A stretch of DNA of 64,000 nt from Haloarcula limicola (GTDB lineage Archaea > Halobacteriota > Halobacteria > Halobacteriales > Haloarculaceae), in NCBI RefSeq assembly GCF_010119205.1, contig NZ_WRXM01000001.1, positions 1,054,001-1,118,000 of the forward strand, in the 5' to 3' direction. Of this stretch, positions 52,586-61,514 are shown in pieces. A program made the translations under genes and the position numbers. Below the pieces are notes generated by a model. The model was not told the DNA's origin, did not search any database, and saw only the letters and a list, made by a program, of their open reading frames with translations. Each line of letters opens with the position of its first letter. The stretch's first letter is position 1.

Positions 52586-53425
52586 TCAGGCGAGCGAGTC
52601 GAGCCGGTCGACGCCCAGCCCCTCGTGGACGGTGAGTTCCAGCGCGTTCACGAGGTAGTGGGCGACGACGACGGCGAGCAGGCTGTTCGTGAGCACGAAC
52701 AGCACTGCGAGCCCCGCGCCGAGGACGCCGGTGACGACTATCCCGATCCGGCCCTGCGCGCCGTGACCCAGCGCGAACGCCGCCGAGGAGACGACGACCA
52801 TGAGCGCCGGCGGCGCGCCGAGCCCCGCGACCGTGACGCCGATGGCCGCCGCCCGAAAGAGCAGTTCCTCGACGAACGCGATCGTGGGCAGGACGCCGCC
52901 GAGCAGGACCGCCCACCCGGCCCGCGAGTCCGGCGCGAGCAACTCACGGAGCGACTCATCGAAGGCGACGCCGAACCCGTCGGCGAGCGCGGCCGCGAGT
53001 TCGTTGCCGACCCAGAAGCCGACGCCGGCCGCGACGCCCAGCGCGAGCGCCGGGAGGCCCGTCGAGAGCGGGTCGCCGGTGACGCCGAACGCCGACAGCG
53101 GGATCTGGAAGTAAAAGCCTCCGGCGACCGCCAGAACGCCGAACAGCCCCTGCGTGAGCGCGACGTTGACGAGCAGCGCGCCCGTCGAGAGCTCGTCGTA
53201 TTCGAGGGTTCGTTCGAGACGCCGGCGCTGGCGGGCGGCCTCGGCGGTCTCGAAACGCGGGAAGGTCGGGTCGGAGGCGTCGAGCGCCCCCATCTGCCGC
53301 CCACCTGACCCGGCCGGAGCACCGCTCCCGTCGGTCGAGAGCGCGTCCTGTGAGAGCCGTGCGAGCGCGAGTAGCGCGAATAGAAGAAGTGCCGTCAGGC
53401 CGACGAAACCGGCCCACTCGGGCAT
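52586..53425 (-). CDS. CPBP family intramembrane glutamic metalloprotease
   Basis: 279 residues with about seven or eight transmembrane helices. The Rce1/CPBP motifs are VEELLFRAAAIG (EExxxR), FALGHGAQG (His) and VVAHYLVNALE (HxxxN). After the first helix comes a cytoplasmic loop rich in Ser/Gly/Arg (residues 25-75). Its ATG abuts the lonB stop codon, so it is cotranscribed with the membrane-bound LonB protease, suggesting joint membrane protein turnover. Substrates are unknown. Convergent with the MGMT-like gene. Confidence 0.88.
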   Translation of the reverse strand: MPEWAGFVGLTALLLFALLALARLSQDALSTDGSGAPAGSGGRQMGALDASDPTFPRFETAEAARQRRRLERTLEYDELSTGALLVNVALTQGLFGVLAVAGGFYFQIPLSAFGVTGDPLSTGLPALALGVAAGVGFWVGNELAAALADGFGVAFDESLRELLAPDSRAGWAVLLGGVLPTIAFVEELLFRAAAIGVTVAGLGAPPALMVVVSSAAFALGHGAQGRIGIVVTGVLGAGLAVLFVLTNSLLAVVVAHYLVNALELTVHEGLGVDRLDSLA

Positions 53426-55516
53426 CTACTGCGGACTGGGACTGCTGCTTCCCTGTCGGCCGACCTCGTGGTCGAGCGCCTTGCCCGTGATGGACTTCAG
53501 GCGGTCGACCAGCGAGTCCTTCTCGGGCTCGCCCGACAGCGCGACTTCCAGCACTTCGGAGATGTGCGAGACGGGGACGATCTCGATCATGTCCTCGTAC
53601 TCCTCCTCGATCATCACGTCCTGCGTGTTGGCTTCCGGGATGATGACCGTGTCGAGACCGGACTTCGCGGCGGCCTCGATCTTGTGGGTGACGCCGCCGA
53701 CCGGGAGCACGTCTCCGCGCACGGAGAGCGAGCCGGTCATGGCGATGTTCTGCTCGACGGGGACGTTCTCCAGCGCCGAGATGACGGCGGTCGCGACGGT
53801 GATCGAGGCGGAGTCGCCGTCGACGCCGCCCTCGCCGGCCTGGACGAACTGGATGTGGACGTCCTTCTCGGAGATGTCCTCGTCGCTGAACTTCTTGATG
53901 ATGGCCGAGACGTTCTGGACCGCCTCTTCGGCCATCTCCTGGAGCTGCCCGGTGGCGATGACCTGTCCGGGCCCCTGCGAGGGCGCGACTTCCGCCATCA
54001 CCGGGAGGACGATCCCGCTGTCCTCGCCCATGACCGCCAGGCCGTTGACGCGGCCGATCACGTCGCCGGCGTTGACGGTGAGCTCGTAGTCCTTGCGCCG
54101 TTCGATGTAGTTGTCCGCGAGCTGTTGCTCGATGGAGCGCGAGCGCCGCTTTGCCTGCAACACGTCGGCGCGTTCGGTGAACTCGCTGTCCTCGGCGCGG
54201 GCGATGTCCCCCGCGACGCGAACGAGCCCGCCGAGGTCACGGAGCTTCAGGGTGAGGTGGCCCTTCCGGCCCGCGCGGCGGCGGGCTTCGAGGATGATCT
54301 CCTCGATGGCCCCCTCGGTGAAGTGGGGCAGTCGGCCGTCGTTCTCGACCTCCTGTGCGATGAACCGGGTGTACTTCCGGCGCATCTCGGGGTCGTCCTC
54401 GATGGTGTCGTCCATGTACACCTCGTAGCCGTACCCCTTGATACGGGAGCGCAGCGCGGGGTGCATGTTCTCCATCGCGTCTAAGTTCCCCGCCGCGATC
54501 ATGATGAAGTCCGTCGGGACGGGCTCGGTCTGGACCATCGCGCCCGAGGAGCGCTCGGACTGGCCCGTGATGGAGAACTCGCCCTCCTGGATGGCCGTCA
54601 TCAGCTTCTGCTGGCTGCGGATGTCGAGCGTGTTGATCTCGTCGACGAACAGCACGCCCTTGTTGGCCTTGTGGATCGCGCCGGGTTCGACGCGGTCGTG
54701 GCTGGGCGTCTCCATGCCGCCGGACTGGAACGGGTCGTGGCGGACGTCGCCCAGCAGCGCACCGGCGTGGGCACCGGTCGCGTCCTCGAACGGCGCGGTC
54801 TTCTGGCTGGCGTTGTTGACCAGCAGGTTCGGGATCATCGCGTCGCTGCCGCGAGAGCCGTAGCGGAAGGCGAGATAGATGACACCGGCCGCGAGGATAC
54901 CGAGCAGGACCGATCCCTGGATGATCAGCGCGTAGCCGATGACGATGGCGATGATGATCCACATCAGGAAGGTCCGCATCTGGTTTCGCTTCCGGGCCTC
55001 CTCCTTGTGGGCCTCGACGATCTGTTCGCCCTTCCCGCCGGGAACGGTGCGAACCTTCGGTTCGTTACCGTCGTCGGGGTTGTGATAGACGAGGACGTCC
55101 TGCAGTTCCTCGCGCGGGAGCAGCTGACTCATCGCTTTCGCCAGCATCGACTTCCCCGTCCCGGGGGAACCGATCATCATCACGTGGCGGCGCTGTTTGG
55201 CCGCCTTCTTGATGACGTCGCGGGCGTGGTCCTGCCCGATGACCTGATCGACGAGGCGTTCGGGCACCTCTATCTCCGCGGTCGAATCGATGTCGAGACC
55301 GCCGAGGAGGGTCTCCTCCTCCTCCTCGACGAACTCGCCCTCGACTTCGACGTCGCTGCCGAGTGTCGTATCCGACGAAGCTTCGTCACCGGCCGCCGGC
55401 GCGTCGCCGTTCGTTGGCTCGTCGACCGTCGGGTCCGATGCCTGTTCCTGCTCGTCGGCGTCGGCACCCCCGCGGTCGGGGTCTGAAGCCGCGTCTGTGT
55501 CGGTGTTGTCGCTCAT
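53426..55516 (-). CDS. lonB: ATP-dependent membrane protease LonB
   Basis: 696 residues. The first 80 are acidic and disordered. The AAA+ domain has Walker A GSPGTGKS (116-123) and Walker B GVLFVDEINTLD. Between them, residues about 181-222 hold two transmembrane helices (FLMWIIIAIVIGYALI, GSVLLGILAAGVIYLAF) that anchor archaeal LonB. The C-terminal protease domain has the Ser-Lys dyad Ser569 (GDSAS) and Lys612 (THKIEAAAK). In Haloferax LonB is essential and controls carotenoid synthesis and membrane protein levels. Start at 55516 (MSDNTDTDAAS). Followed directly by the CPBP gene. Confidence 0.96.
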   Translation of the reverse strand: MSDNTDTDAASDPDRGGADADEQEQASDPTVDEPTNGDAPAAGDEASSDTTLGSDVEVEGEFVEEEEETLLGGLDIDSTAEIEVPERLVDQVIGQDHARDVIKKAAKQRRHVMMIGSPGTGKSMLAKAMSQLLPREELQDVLVYHNPDDGNEPKVRTVPGGKGEQIVEAHKEEARKRNQMRTFLMWIIIAIVIGYALIIQGSVLLGILAAGVIYLAFRYGSRGSDAMIPNLLVNNASQKTAPFEDATGAHAGALLGDVRHDPFQSGGMETPSHDRVEPGAIHKANKGVLFVDEINTLDIRSQQKLMTAIQEGEFSITGQSERSSGAMVQTEPVPTDFIMIAAGNLDAMENMHPALRSRIKGYGYEVYMDDTIEDDPEMRRKYTRFIAQEVENDGRLPHFTEGAIEEIILEARRRAGRKGHLTLKLRDLGGLVRVAGDIARAEDSEFTERADVLQAKRRSRSIEQQLADNYIERRKDYELTVNAGDVIGRVNGLAVMGEDSGIVLPVMAEVAPSQGPGQVIATGQLQEMAEEAVQNVSAIIKKFSDEDISEKDVHIQFVQAGEGGVDGDSASITVATAVISALENVPVEQNIAMTGSLSVRGDVLPVGGVTHKIEAAAKSGLDTVIIPEANTQDVMIEEEYEDMIEIVPVSHISEVLEVALSGEPEKDSLVDRLKSITGKALDHEVGRQGSSSPSPQ

Positions 55517-55657
55517 ACAAACGTTGCTAACACTCGTTTGGAAGGACTCTCGACTGATATACTTTCTCCCCGCGTCCGCCCTTGCCACACCGGTAAAACC
55601 GCAGTACGGCGGCAGGATGATTGACGCCGAACTCGCGGCGACATCGCCGCCGTCGGG

Positions 55658-55665
55658 TTTATGAA
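55658..55665 (+). promoter_or_regulatory. TATA element of nadM
   Basis: TTTATGAA lies 23-30 bases before the ATG at 55688; the in-frame ATG at 55661 falls inside it, so it is not the start. Confidence 0.58.
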
Positions 55666-55687
55666 AGCACCCGACGCACACTCGGGC

Positions 55688-56254
55688 ATGCGCGGGTTCT
55701 ACATCGGCCGGTTCCAGCCCTATCACGAGGGACACCACGCGATGGTCGAACGCATCGCCGAGGAAGTCGACGAGCTGGTGCTCGGGATCGGCAGCGCCGA
55801 CGACTCACACACGACTCACGACCCCTTCACCGCGGGCGAACGCATCATGATGTTGACCAAGGCCGTCGACGAGTTCGATCTGCGGACCTACGTCGTTCCG
55901 CTGGAAGACATCAACCGCAACGCCGTCTGGGTGAGCCACGTCGAGAGCATGTGCCCGGATTTCGGCGTGGCGTACTCGAACAATCCGCTCGTCGTTCGCC
56001 TCTTCGAGGAGAGCGGCATCGAAGTCCGGCAGTCGCCGATGTTCGAACGGGACCGACTGGAGGGCAGCGAGATACGCGAGCGGATGATACGCGACGAGTC
56101 CTGGCGCGACCGCGTCCCCGACCCCGTCGTGGAGACGATCGAGGAGATAAACGGCGTCAAGCGATTGCAACACGTCTCCGACTCGGACTCGCTGGAACGG
56201 TACACGGCCGAAGACGAGTCGGTGGACGACCCCTCCATCGGCGACGAGAGATGA
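55688..56254 (+). CDS. nadM: Nicotinamide-nucleotide adenylyltransferase
   Basis: 188 residues. Makes NAD from NMN and ATP. The nucleotidyltransferase signature GRFQPYHEGHH is at residues 6-16, and the second motif is EGSEIRERMIRDE. FGVAYSNNPLVVRLF, GIGSADDSHTTHDPFTAGER and LEDINRNAVWVSHV are typical of archaeal NadM. The C-terminal 25 residues are an acidic extension. First gene of a two-gene operon with the SAM hydrolase; stop and start overlap as ATGA. Confidence 0.95.
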   Translation: MRGFYIGRFQPYHEGHHAMVERIAEEVDELVLGIGSADDSHTTHDPFTAGERIMMLTKAVDEFDLRTYVVPLEDINRNAVWVSHVESMCPDFGVAYSNNPLVVRLFEESGIEVRQSPMFERDRLEGSEIRERMIRDESWRDRVPDPVVETIEEINGVKRLQHVSDSDSLERYTAEDESVDDPSIGDER

Positions 56255-57012
56255 TAACGCTCAGCTCCGACTTCGGGTCGCCCTACCCCGCGGCGATGAA
56301 GGGGGTCATCTGCCGGGAGAGCGACGCGCGAATCGAGGACGTCGCCCACGACTTCCCGCGACAGGACGTCCGCGCGGCGGCGTTCTGGCTGACCCAGACG
56401 CTTCCGCACTTTCCCCCGGCGGTCCACTGCGTGGTCGTGGACCCCGGCGTCGGCACCGACCGCGCCGCGCTGGTCGTCCGGGCGGGCGACCACGCGCTCG
56501 TCGGCCCGGACAACGGCGTTCTCGCGCCGGTCGCCCGCCAACTGGCCGACGGCGACGGCTTCGAGGCGTTCGAGTGGATCTACGACGACCCGGCGAGTAC
56601 GACGTTTCACGGCCGTGACGTGTTCGCGCCCGCCGCTGCGACCGTCCACGATGCCGGCGTCGATTCGGTCGAGGGGCTCTCTCAGACTGTCCCTGCCGAC
56701 GAGTGGGTGGACCTCCGATTCCCGGACCCGACGCTCCGAGCGGACGGCGCGACGGGCGAAGTGCTCGTCGTCGACGGTTTCGGGAACGTCATCACGAACG
56801 TTCCGGGCGAGACGCTCGACGGGGCGTTCGGAGAGACGGTCGCCGTCGGCGGCGAGCGGGTCCCGGTTCGGCGGGCCTACGCCGCCGTGGACCCGGGCGA
56901 CCGACTCGTCACCGTCGGCAGTCACGGCAACGTCGAACTCGCGGTGAATCAGGGCCGGGGTGACGAGGCGTTCGGCCTCGAAACGGGCGCGACGGTCGAG
57001 CTGACGCGATAA
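56251..57012 (+). CDS. SAM hydrolase (DUF62/S-adenosyl-L-methionine hydroxide adenosyltransferase)
   Basis: 253 residues. The family hydrolyses S-adenosylmethionine to adenosine and methionine, and is related to fluorinase/chlorinase. The N-terminal signature ITLSSDFGSPYPAAMKG, VVDPGVGTDRAALVV, GPDNGVLAP, FHGRDVFAPAAA and VVDGFGNVITNV are all present. The long loop of true halogenases is missing. Coupled to nadM by a four-base overlap, tying it to adenylate/NAD metabolism. The 3' end is 23 bp before the first iron-box-like repeat. Confidence 0.9.
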   Translation: MITLSSDFGSPYPAAMKGVICRESDARIEDVAHDFPRQDVRAAAFWLTQTLPHFPPAVHCVVVDPGVGTDRAALVVRAGDHALVGPDNGVLAPVARQLADGDGFEAFEWIYDDPASTTFHGRDVFAPAAATVHDAGVDSVEGLSQTVPADEWVDLRFPDPTLRADGATGEVLVVDGFGNVITNVPGETLDGAFGETVAVGGERVPVRRAYAAVDPGDRLVTVGSHGNVELAVNQGRGDEAFGLETGATVELTR

Positions 57013-57035
57013 GCGCGTCCGCTCGCCGACCGATA

Positions 57036-57051
57036 TTTAGGCCGGCCGAAA
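57036..57051. promoter_or_regulatory. DtxR/IdeR-like box 1 (one mismatch)
   Basis: TTTAGG-CCGG-CCGAAA matches the perfect second box except for one base in the right arm. The start lies 33 bases (about three helical turns) before the start of box 2. Confidence 0.5.
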
Positions 57052-57068
57052 CCGATACGCTTTTGTGT

Positions 57069-57084
57069 TTTAGGCCCACCTAAA
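57069..57084. promoter_or_regulatory. DtxR/IdeR-like box 2 (perfect inverted repeat)
   Basis: TTTAGG-CCCA-CCTAAA has perfect six-base arms. DtxR-family iron or manganese repressors recognise TTAGG...CCTAA repeats. It sits just behind the TATA-like element, where binding would block initiation. Confidence 0.6.
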
Positions 57085-57091
57085 CAATCGT

Positions 57092-57211
57092 ATGCCGGAA
57101 CGACAGGTGCCGTGGCCGAACCGTGGCCGCCGACGCGACGAGACGGGTCTCAGCAGGCCTGCCGTCCGGACCACCGCCGACCGACGGGTCACCGGAGGTG
57201 AGCGCAGGTAA
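57092..57211 (+). CDS. Doubtful 39-residue Arg-rich ORF behind the iron-box promoter
   Basis: Starts MPERQVPWPNRGRRRDE and ends TGGERR. The ATG is 31 bases after a TATA-like element, as expected for a leaderless gene. The composition is basic (about one third Arg), opposite to the acidic proteome of this organism. It could be a small basic regulator, a leader peptide or simply a chance frame within a non-coding RNA. Confidence 0.25.
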   Translation: MPERQVPWPNRGRRRDETGLSRPAVRTTADRRVTGGERR

Positions 57212-57456
57212 CGTCGGACACCTCGATCCTCGACCATGCGCGGCGACGACTACCGTGGGCACGGTCGTCGGGCGAAGGCCCGACGCTGTCGCCGCACCAC
57301 GAGTCCCAGCTCGTGTCTGTCCCATTTTCCGTCGACAGCCGTTCCAGGTTCGGCTGTCACCGGTTTTCGCGTTTTCGACCGTCCCGCTTCTCCAGCGACG
57401 GCAACGGACCGGCCGCGACGGCCGCCGTTGCGCTCGGCTTTCGGCGACCGCGCGGG

Positions 57457-58797
57457 TCACCGGTTCGCGCTCCGCTCTATCTGCTCGATTTCGCGTTCCA
57501 GATACCCCCGCTCGAAGTAGAGCAGTTCGACGGCGACGACCGCGGCGGCGACGACCAGCACCGTGTAGAACGTGTTCGGCTCCCGCTCGTAGAGGTTGAA
57601 CAGCATCAGCGGGAAGAACAGCGCCGAGCCCGCGGCGCCGACCGCCGGCGGGAGCGGGGACACCTCGCCCGCGTCCCGCTGACGGAAGGCGAGATAGCTC
57701 ATCGCGCCGAAGACGACGATGAACGAGAGCGAGGCGAAAGACGTGATCGCGCCGAGGCTGCCCACGGCCGAGAAGGCCGCGGTGACGACGCCGAGGAGGA
57801 GGACGGTCCGCCCCGGCGCGCCGTCGGCGTCGGCGTCGCCGATGTCGTCGGGAAGCAGATCGTCGGTGAGCATCCCCTTGGCGAAGTGGGCCGCGGAGAA
57901 CAGCGTCGCGTTGATGGCGCTCCCCGTGGAGAACAGCGCCGACACCGAGAGCGCGACCGCGCCCGCCGACGCCAGTCCGTACGGCGACATCATCGTCGAG
58001 GCGGCGTCTTTCAGCGCGACGTGCGGGTGGCTCTCGAGCGCCTCCGGCGCGAGGTTGACCGTGACGACGCCGACGAGGACGTAGACGAGTACGGCCACCG
58101 GGATGGAGATGTACACCGCCGTCCGGATGGTCTCGACCGGGTCCTCGATGCTCGCCTGGTCGTAGAACAGCAGCTGCCAGCCCTGGAACGCGACGAAGGA
58201 GACGGCCGCCGCGACGATCGGGCCGACCGTCGCGAGCCGTCCGACCCCGAACTCCAGCGGCGCGCCGCCGTACTCGAGGGCGTACACCAGCCCGAGGACG
58301 CCGAACGCGAGGAGAATGGCGAGTTTCAGGCCGACGAGGACGTTCTCGGCGACACCGGTCGTCCGCGCCCCGAGCAGGTTCAGCGCGACGAACGCGGCGA
58401 CGGCGAGGACGGAGACCGCCGGCCGCGTCGGGAGTCCGGCGACCGACCCCGGCAGCCCGAGCGCGACGGAGAACTCGGCGAACGCGAAGGCGTACATCGC
58501 CATCGACCCGACGTAGCCGAAGAGCAGCGTCCACCCGACCATCCCCGCCAGCGTCGAGTTGCCGACGTAACACTGGACGAACGTCACCGATCCCCCGCGC
58601 TGGTCGCTCAGCGCGTTGAGGGCGTTGTACGAGTAGCCGGCGCAGACGGCGACGACGCCGGCCAACAGGAACGCGGCCCACGTCGCCGCCATCGTGATGC
58701 CGGCGACGACGCCAAGCACCGCGTAGATACCGCCGCCGATCATCCCGCCGAGCGCTATCGCGACCGACGCTGAGAGACCCAGATCGCCGTCGCTCAT
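57457..58797 (-). CDS. APC-superfamily amino acid permease
   Basis: 446 residues, about 12 transmembrane helices. The consensus IALGGMIGGGIYAVLG in helix 1 is the substrate-binding glycine loop of amino acid/polyamine/cation symporters, and FVAFQGWQLLFYDQ matches the helix 6 region. SINATLFSAAHFAKGM is another signature. The C terminus is cytoplasmic and charged (ERGYLEREIEQIERS). The start at 58797 fits the family and has a TTTGAAATC TATA-like element about 30 bases upstream. Substrate unknown. Confidence 0.9.
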   Translation of the reverse strand: MSDGDLGLSASVAIALGGMIGGGIYAVLGVVAGITMAATWAAFLLAGVVAVCAGYSYNALNALSDQRGGSVTFVQCYVGNSTLAGMVGWTLLFGYVGSMAMYAFAFAEFSVALGLPGSVAGLPTRPAVSVLAVAAFVALNLLGARTTGVAENVLVGLKLAILLAFGVLGLVYALEYGGAPLEFGVGRLATVGPIVAAAVSFVAFQGWQLLFYDQASIEDPVETIRTAVYISIPVAVLVYVLVGVVTVNLAPEALESHPHVALKDAASTMMSPYGLASAGAVALSVSALFSTGSAINATLFSAAHFAKGMLTDDLLPDDIGDADADGAPGRTVLLLGVVTAAFSAVGSLGAITSFASLSFIVVFGAMSYLAFRQRDAGEVSPLPPAVGAAGSALFFPLMLFNLYEREPNTFYTVLVVAAAVVAVELLYFERGYLEREIEQIERSANR

Positions 58798-58930
58798 GCT
58801 ATCGTGTCCTTCTCGAAGCGACGATTTCAAACTGCCGCTGCGTTGCCGGAGCGTGCGGTTCGAAAAAATGCAGTTCGGCTGAAGTGGTCCGCGCGACGCC
58901 GCCGCGTTCCGAAGCGGCGAGCGACCTCGC

Positions 58931-60511
58931 TTACGACGAGGAGATGACGTCGTCGATGCGGACGATCATCGTCGCCGCCTCCGTCGCCGAGTCGATGGCC
59001 TCGCGCTTGACCGCCTTGGGGTCGAGGATGCCGTACTCGACGGGGTCGCCGACGACGCCCGTCTGGCCCTCGCTGATGACGCCGGCGATGCCCTCGCTCT
59101 CGTGTTCGGCTCGCAGGTCGACCAGCGCGTCGATGGCGTCCAGTCCCGTGTTCTCCGCGAGCGTGCGAGGCAGGACGTCGACGGCGTCGGCGAACGCCTC
59201 GACGGCGAGCTGCTTGCGGCCCTCGATGGACGCCGCCTGCGAGCGGATGTGGTCCGCGATGGCGATCTCGGTCGCGCCGGCACCGGGGACGACGCCGCCC
59301 GCGTCGAGCGCGGCGACGACGACGTCGAGCGCGTCGTTGAGCGCGCGCTCGATCTCGTCGACGACGTGGTCGGTCGAGCCGCGGGCGAAGACGGTGACGG
59401 CCTCGGCGGCCTCGCCGCCCTGGATGAAGGTGACCTCGTCGTCGCCGTGCTTCTCGACGCCGATGCTGTCGGCGTGTCCGAGTGCGTCCTCCGAGAGGGC
59501 CTCGACGGAGCCGAGGCGCTTCGCGCCGGTCGTCTCGACGATGTCCTTCGCGGTCGAGGAGCTGACGCTCTCGACGGCGAGGACGCCCGCCTTGGCGAGC
59601 TGGGAGGCGACGCGGTCCGCGATGTCTTCGGTCACGAACACCACGTCGGCTCCGGAGTCGACGACCGCCTGTGCGTAGCCCTGAAGCTCCTCCTCCTCGG
59701 CGTCGAGCGCGGCGTTGAGCTGGTCGACGTTGGTGACGTTGTACTCGGCGTCGACGTTGCTCTCGCGGACGTCGAGCTCGGCGTCGAGGACGGCGATGGA
59801 CGCGTCCTCGACCGATCGGGCCATGTTGTCGTGAACGGGCGTGTCGTCGATGATGACGCCCTCGACAAGTTCCGTCGCGGAGGTCGCCGCGCCGGTCTGG
59901 GTGTGGACCTCGATGTTGTCCCGGATCACGCCGTCGTCGGTCCGGGCGTGGCGGACCGCCTCGACGACGACCTCGGCGAGTCGCTCGGCGTCCACGTCGC
60001 CGGTTCCCTTCCCGGTCATCGCGGACTCGGCGACCTCGACGAGCGTGTCGTCGGAGAGGTCTACGTCCAGACCGGAGTCCTCGATGGACTCCTGGGCGAG
60101 CTGGGAGGCCGTGTGGTACCCCTCGACGATGGTCGTCGGGTGGACGTCGTCATCGAGGAGGTCCTCGGCCTTCGCGAGCAGTTCGCCGGCCAGGACGGAC
60201 GCGGTCGTGGTCCCGTCGCCGACCTCGTCCTCCTGCGTCTGCGCGACTTCGACGATCATCTGCGCCGCCGGGTGCTCGATGTCCATCTCCGAGAGGATGG
60301 TCGCGCCGTCGTTCGTGATGACGACGTCGCCGTCGTCGGAGACGAGCATCTTGTCCATGCCGCGCGGACCGAGCGTGGTGCGTACGGACTCGCTGACGGC
60401 CTTCCCGGCGGAGATGTTCGACGACTGTGCGTCCTTCCCTTGTGTGCGCTGGGCGTCCTCGTCGAGAATGAAGAGGGGCTGGCCGCCCATGCGTCGCTGG
60501 CCAGATGACAT
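58931..60511 (-). CDS. cct3: Thermosome (group II chaperonin) subunit
   Basis: 526 residues. ATP-dependent folding chamber subunit. Motifs: [43 protein letters not shown] (nucleotide site) and [16 protein letters not shown]. The C terminus ends [11 protein letters not shown] without the Gly/Met-rich tail found in other haloarchaeal subunits, and the equivalent of VPGGGAPE is changed to VPGAGATE, so this looks like the divergent CCT3-type paralogue. A strong TATA box (TTTATATAG) lies at 60548-60556 with a GGTGAGG ribosome-binding candidate before the ATG. Symbol by resemblance and gene order. Confidence 0.93.
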   Translation of the reverse strand: MSSGQRRMGGQPLFILDEDAQRTQGKDAQSSNISAGKAVSESVRTTLGPRGMDKMLVSDDGDVVITNDGATILSEMDIEHPAAQMIVEVAQTQEDEVGDGTTTASVLAGELLAKAEDLLDDDVHPTTIVEGYHTASQLAQESIEDSGLDVDLSDDTLVEVAESAMTGKGTGDVDAERLAEVVVEAVRHARTDDGVIRDNIEVHTQTGAATSATELVEGVIIDDTPVHDNMARSVEDASIAVLDAELDVRESNVDAEYNVTNVDQLNAALDAEEEELQGYAQAVVDSGADVVFVTEDIADRVASQLAKAGVLAVESVSSSTAKDIVETTGAKRLGSVEALSEDALGHADSIGVEKHGDDEVTFIQGGEAAEAVTVFARGSTDHVVDEIERALNDALDVVVAALDAGGVVPGAGATEIAIADHIRSQAASIEGRKQLAVEAFADAVDVLPRTLAENTGLDAIDALVDLRAEHESEGIAGVISEGQTGVVGDPVEYGILDPKAVKREAIDSATEAATMIVRIDDVISSS

Positions 60512-60547
60512 AGTTCTGTAACCTCACCTTATCCATCGTAAGCGGTT

Positions 60548-60556
60548 CTATATAAA
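60548..60556 (-). promoter_or_regulatory. Strong TATA box of the thermosome gene
   Basis: TTTATATAG on the minus strand, 37-45 bases before the ATG. This implies a leader of about 12 bases, which contains the purine-rich AGGTGAGG. It is the closest match to the archaeal consensus in this window. Confidence 0.7.
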
Positions 60557-60657
60557 CCTTGCTAACGGAACGGCCGTTTGAGACCCGGTCGATCGACGGA
60601 CGCGACTCCGATGGTGGCCGTGGCTCCCGCATCGGCGCGCTCGGGACGGCCCGGTAA

Positions 60658-60665
60658 TTTAATAT
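60658..60665 (+). promoter_or_regulatory. TATA element of the amidohydrolase-like gene
   Basis: TTTAATAT lies 25-32 bases before the ATG at 60690, giving a leaderless or near-leaderless transcript. Confidence 0.6.
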
Positions 60666-60689
60666 CGGATTCCGCTCACTGTGGCGTAG

Positions 60690-61499
60690 ATGCTGGAGTT
60701 GGAACACGGGTTCCGGATCGTCGACGTGCACACCCGGATCGAACCGGACGAACAGCGCCGGGCCCGCCCGGGACTCGGCGATCCGGAGCAGCTCGAACGG
60801 GAGATGCATCAGGCCGGAGTCGTCCGCGCCGTCGCGTATCCCGGTTCGCGCGAGGGGTCGTATCTGAAGGCCAACAACGCCGTGGCCCGGATGTCCGTCG
60901 GTCGACCGCTGGTCGCCTTCGCCCGGATCAACGGCGCGCGCGACGCCGGGAGCGGGGCGGGGTCGAAGCTCCGAAACCTCCGGAGCCAGCGCGGTGACGA
61001 CCACGCCTCGCCCGACGACGTCGAGCAGTACGCCTACGACGACCGCTTCTTCGGCTTCAAGCTCCACCCGCCGAAAGACGGTCTCCCCGACGAGGAGGTG
61101 CTCTCTCGGCTGGCCGACGTCGGCTTGCCGGTCCTCGTCCACGGCGGCGAGTCGTTCGCGCCCGAGGCCGTCGCGAGGGAGCTGCTCGGCTACGAGTTCC
61201 CCGTCGTTCTCGCTCACTTCGGCGCACACCCCCTCCGCGCGGACCTGATGAACGAGGCGATCGACCTCCTCGGGAGCCACGACGGCCTCTATCTGGACAC
61301 GAGCGTCGTCCGCTACCGCGAACCGCTCGAACGGGCAATCATGGAACACCCCGACCGCGTCCTCTTCGGCAGCGGCGCACCGCACGCCCACCCGAACGTC
61401 GCGGTGATGGAGATTCTCACCCTCGACGTCCCCGAGGACGCGATGAAGAAAGTGTTCTCGAACAACCCCGTCCGCGTCGTCGAGGGGCTCGCACCCTGA
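60690..61499 (+). CDS. Amidohydrolase-2-like TIM-barrel protein with incomplete metal site
   Basis: 269 residues. The barrel order of the amidohydrolase family is visible: RIVDVHTRIEP at strand 1, FGFKLHPPKDG, VLVHGGESFAP, VVLAHFGAHP, LYLDTSV and VLFGSGAPHAHP at strand 8. The HxH pair is broken (His14 followed by Arg16) and the strand-8 Asp, normally in FGSD, is Gly. With these ligands lost the usual hydrolytic chemistry is doubtful. The C-terminal VFSNNPVRVVEGL is standard. Divergent from the thermosome gene with separate promoters. Confidence 0.8.
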   Translation: MLELEHGFRIVDVHTRIEPDEQRRARPGLGDPEQLEREMHQAGVVRAVAYPGSREGSYLKANNAVARMSVGRPLVAFARINGARDAGSGAGSKLRNLRSQRGDDHASPDDVEQYAYDDRFFGFKLHPPKDGLPDEEVLSRLADVGLPVLVHGGESFAPEAVARELLGYEFPVVLAHFGAHPLRADLMNEAIDLLGSHDGLYLDTSVVRYREPLERAIMEHPDRVLFGSGAPHAHPNVAVMEILTLDVPEDAMKKVFSNNPVRVVEGLAP

Positions 61500-61514
61500 C
61501 CCGCCGAATCGGGG

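Larger units (their letters stand above)
57013..57456 (+). other. 444-bp gap with a metalloregulator-type promoter and possible non-coding RNA
   Basis: Two 16-bp DtxR/IdeR-like boxes (57036-57051 and 57069-57084) flank a TATA-like TTTTGTG at 57061-57067. An ATG 31 bases after the TATA opens a 39-codon Arg-rich frame (57092-57211), whose composition is unlike haloarchaeal proteins. Further on are the stem-loops ACCGTG-GG-CACGGT (57251-57264) and an eight-base stem around 57266-57285. No convincing protein is encoded. A plus-strand transcript here would run antisense into the 3' end of the permease gene at 57457. Confidence 0.5.

Noticed and set aside
53426-55738. Extended LonB start at 55738
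   Set aside because: The extra 74 residues are non-acidic, contain Cys and Tyr atypical for this proteome, and overlap the nadM promoter; MSDNTDTDAAS at 55516 fits LonB N termini.
57236-57520. 94-codon plus-strand frame starting MRGDDYRGHG
   Set aside because: Arg/Ser/Pro-rich composition unlike the acidic proteome, overlaps the permease gene end on the other strand, and no promoter precedes its ATG.
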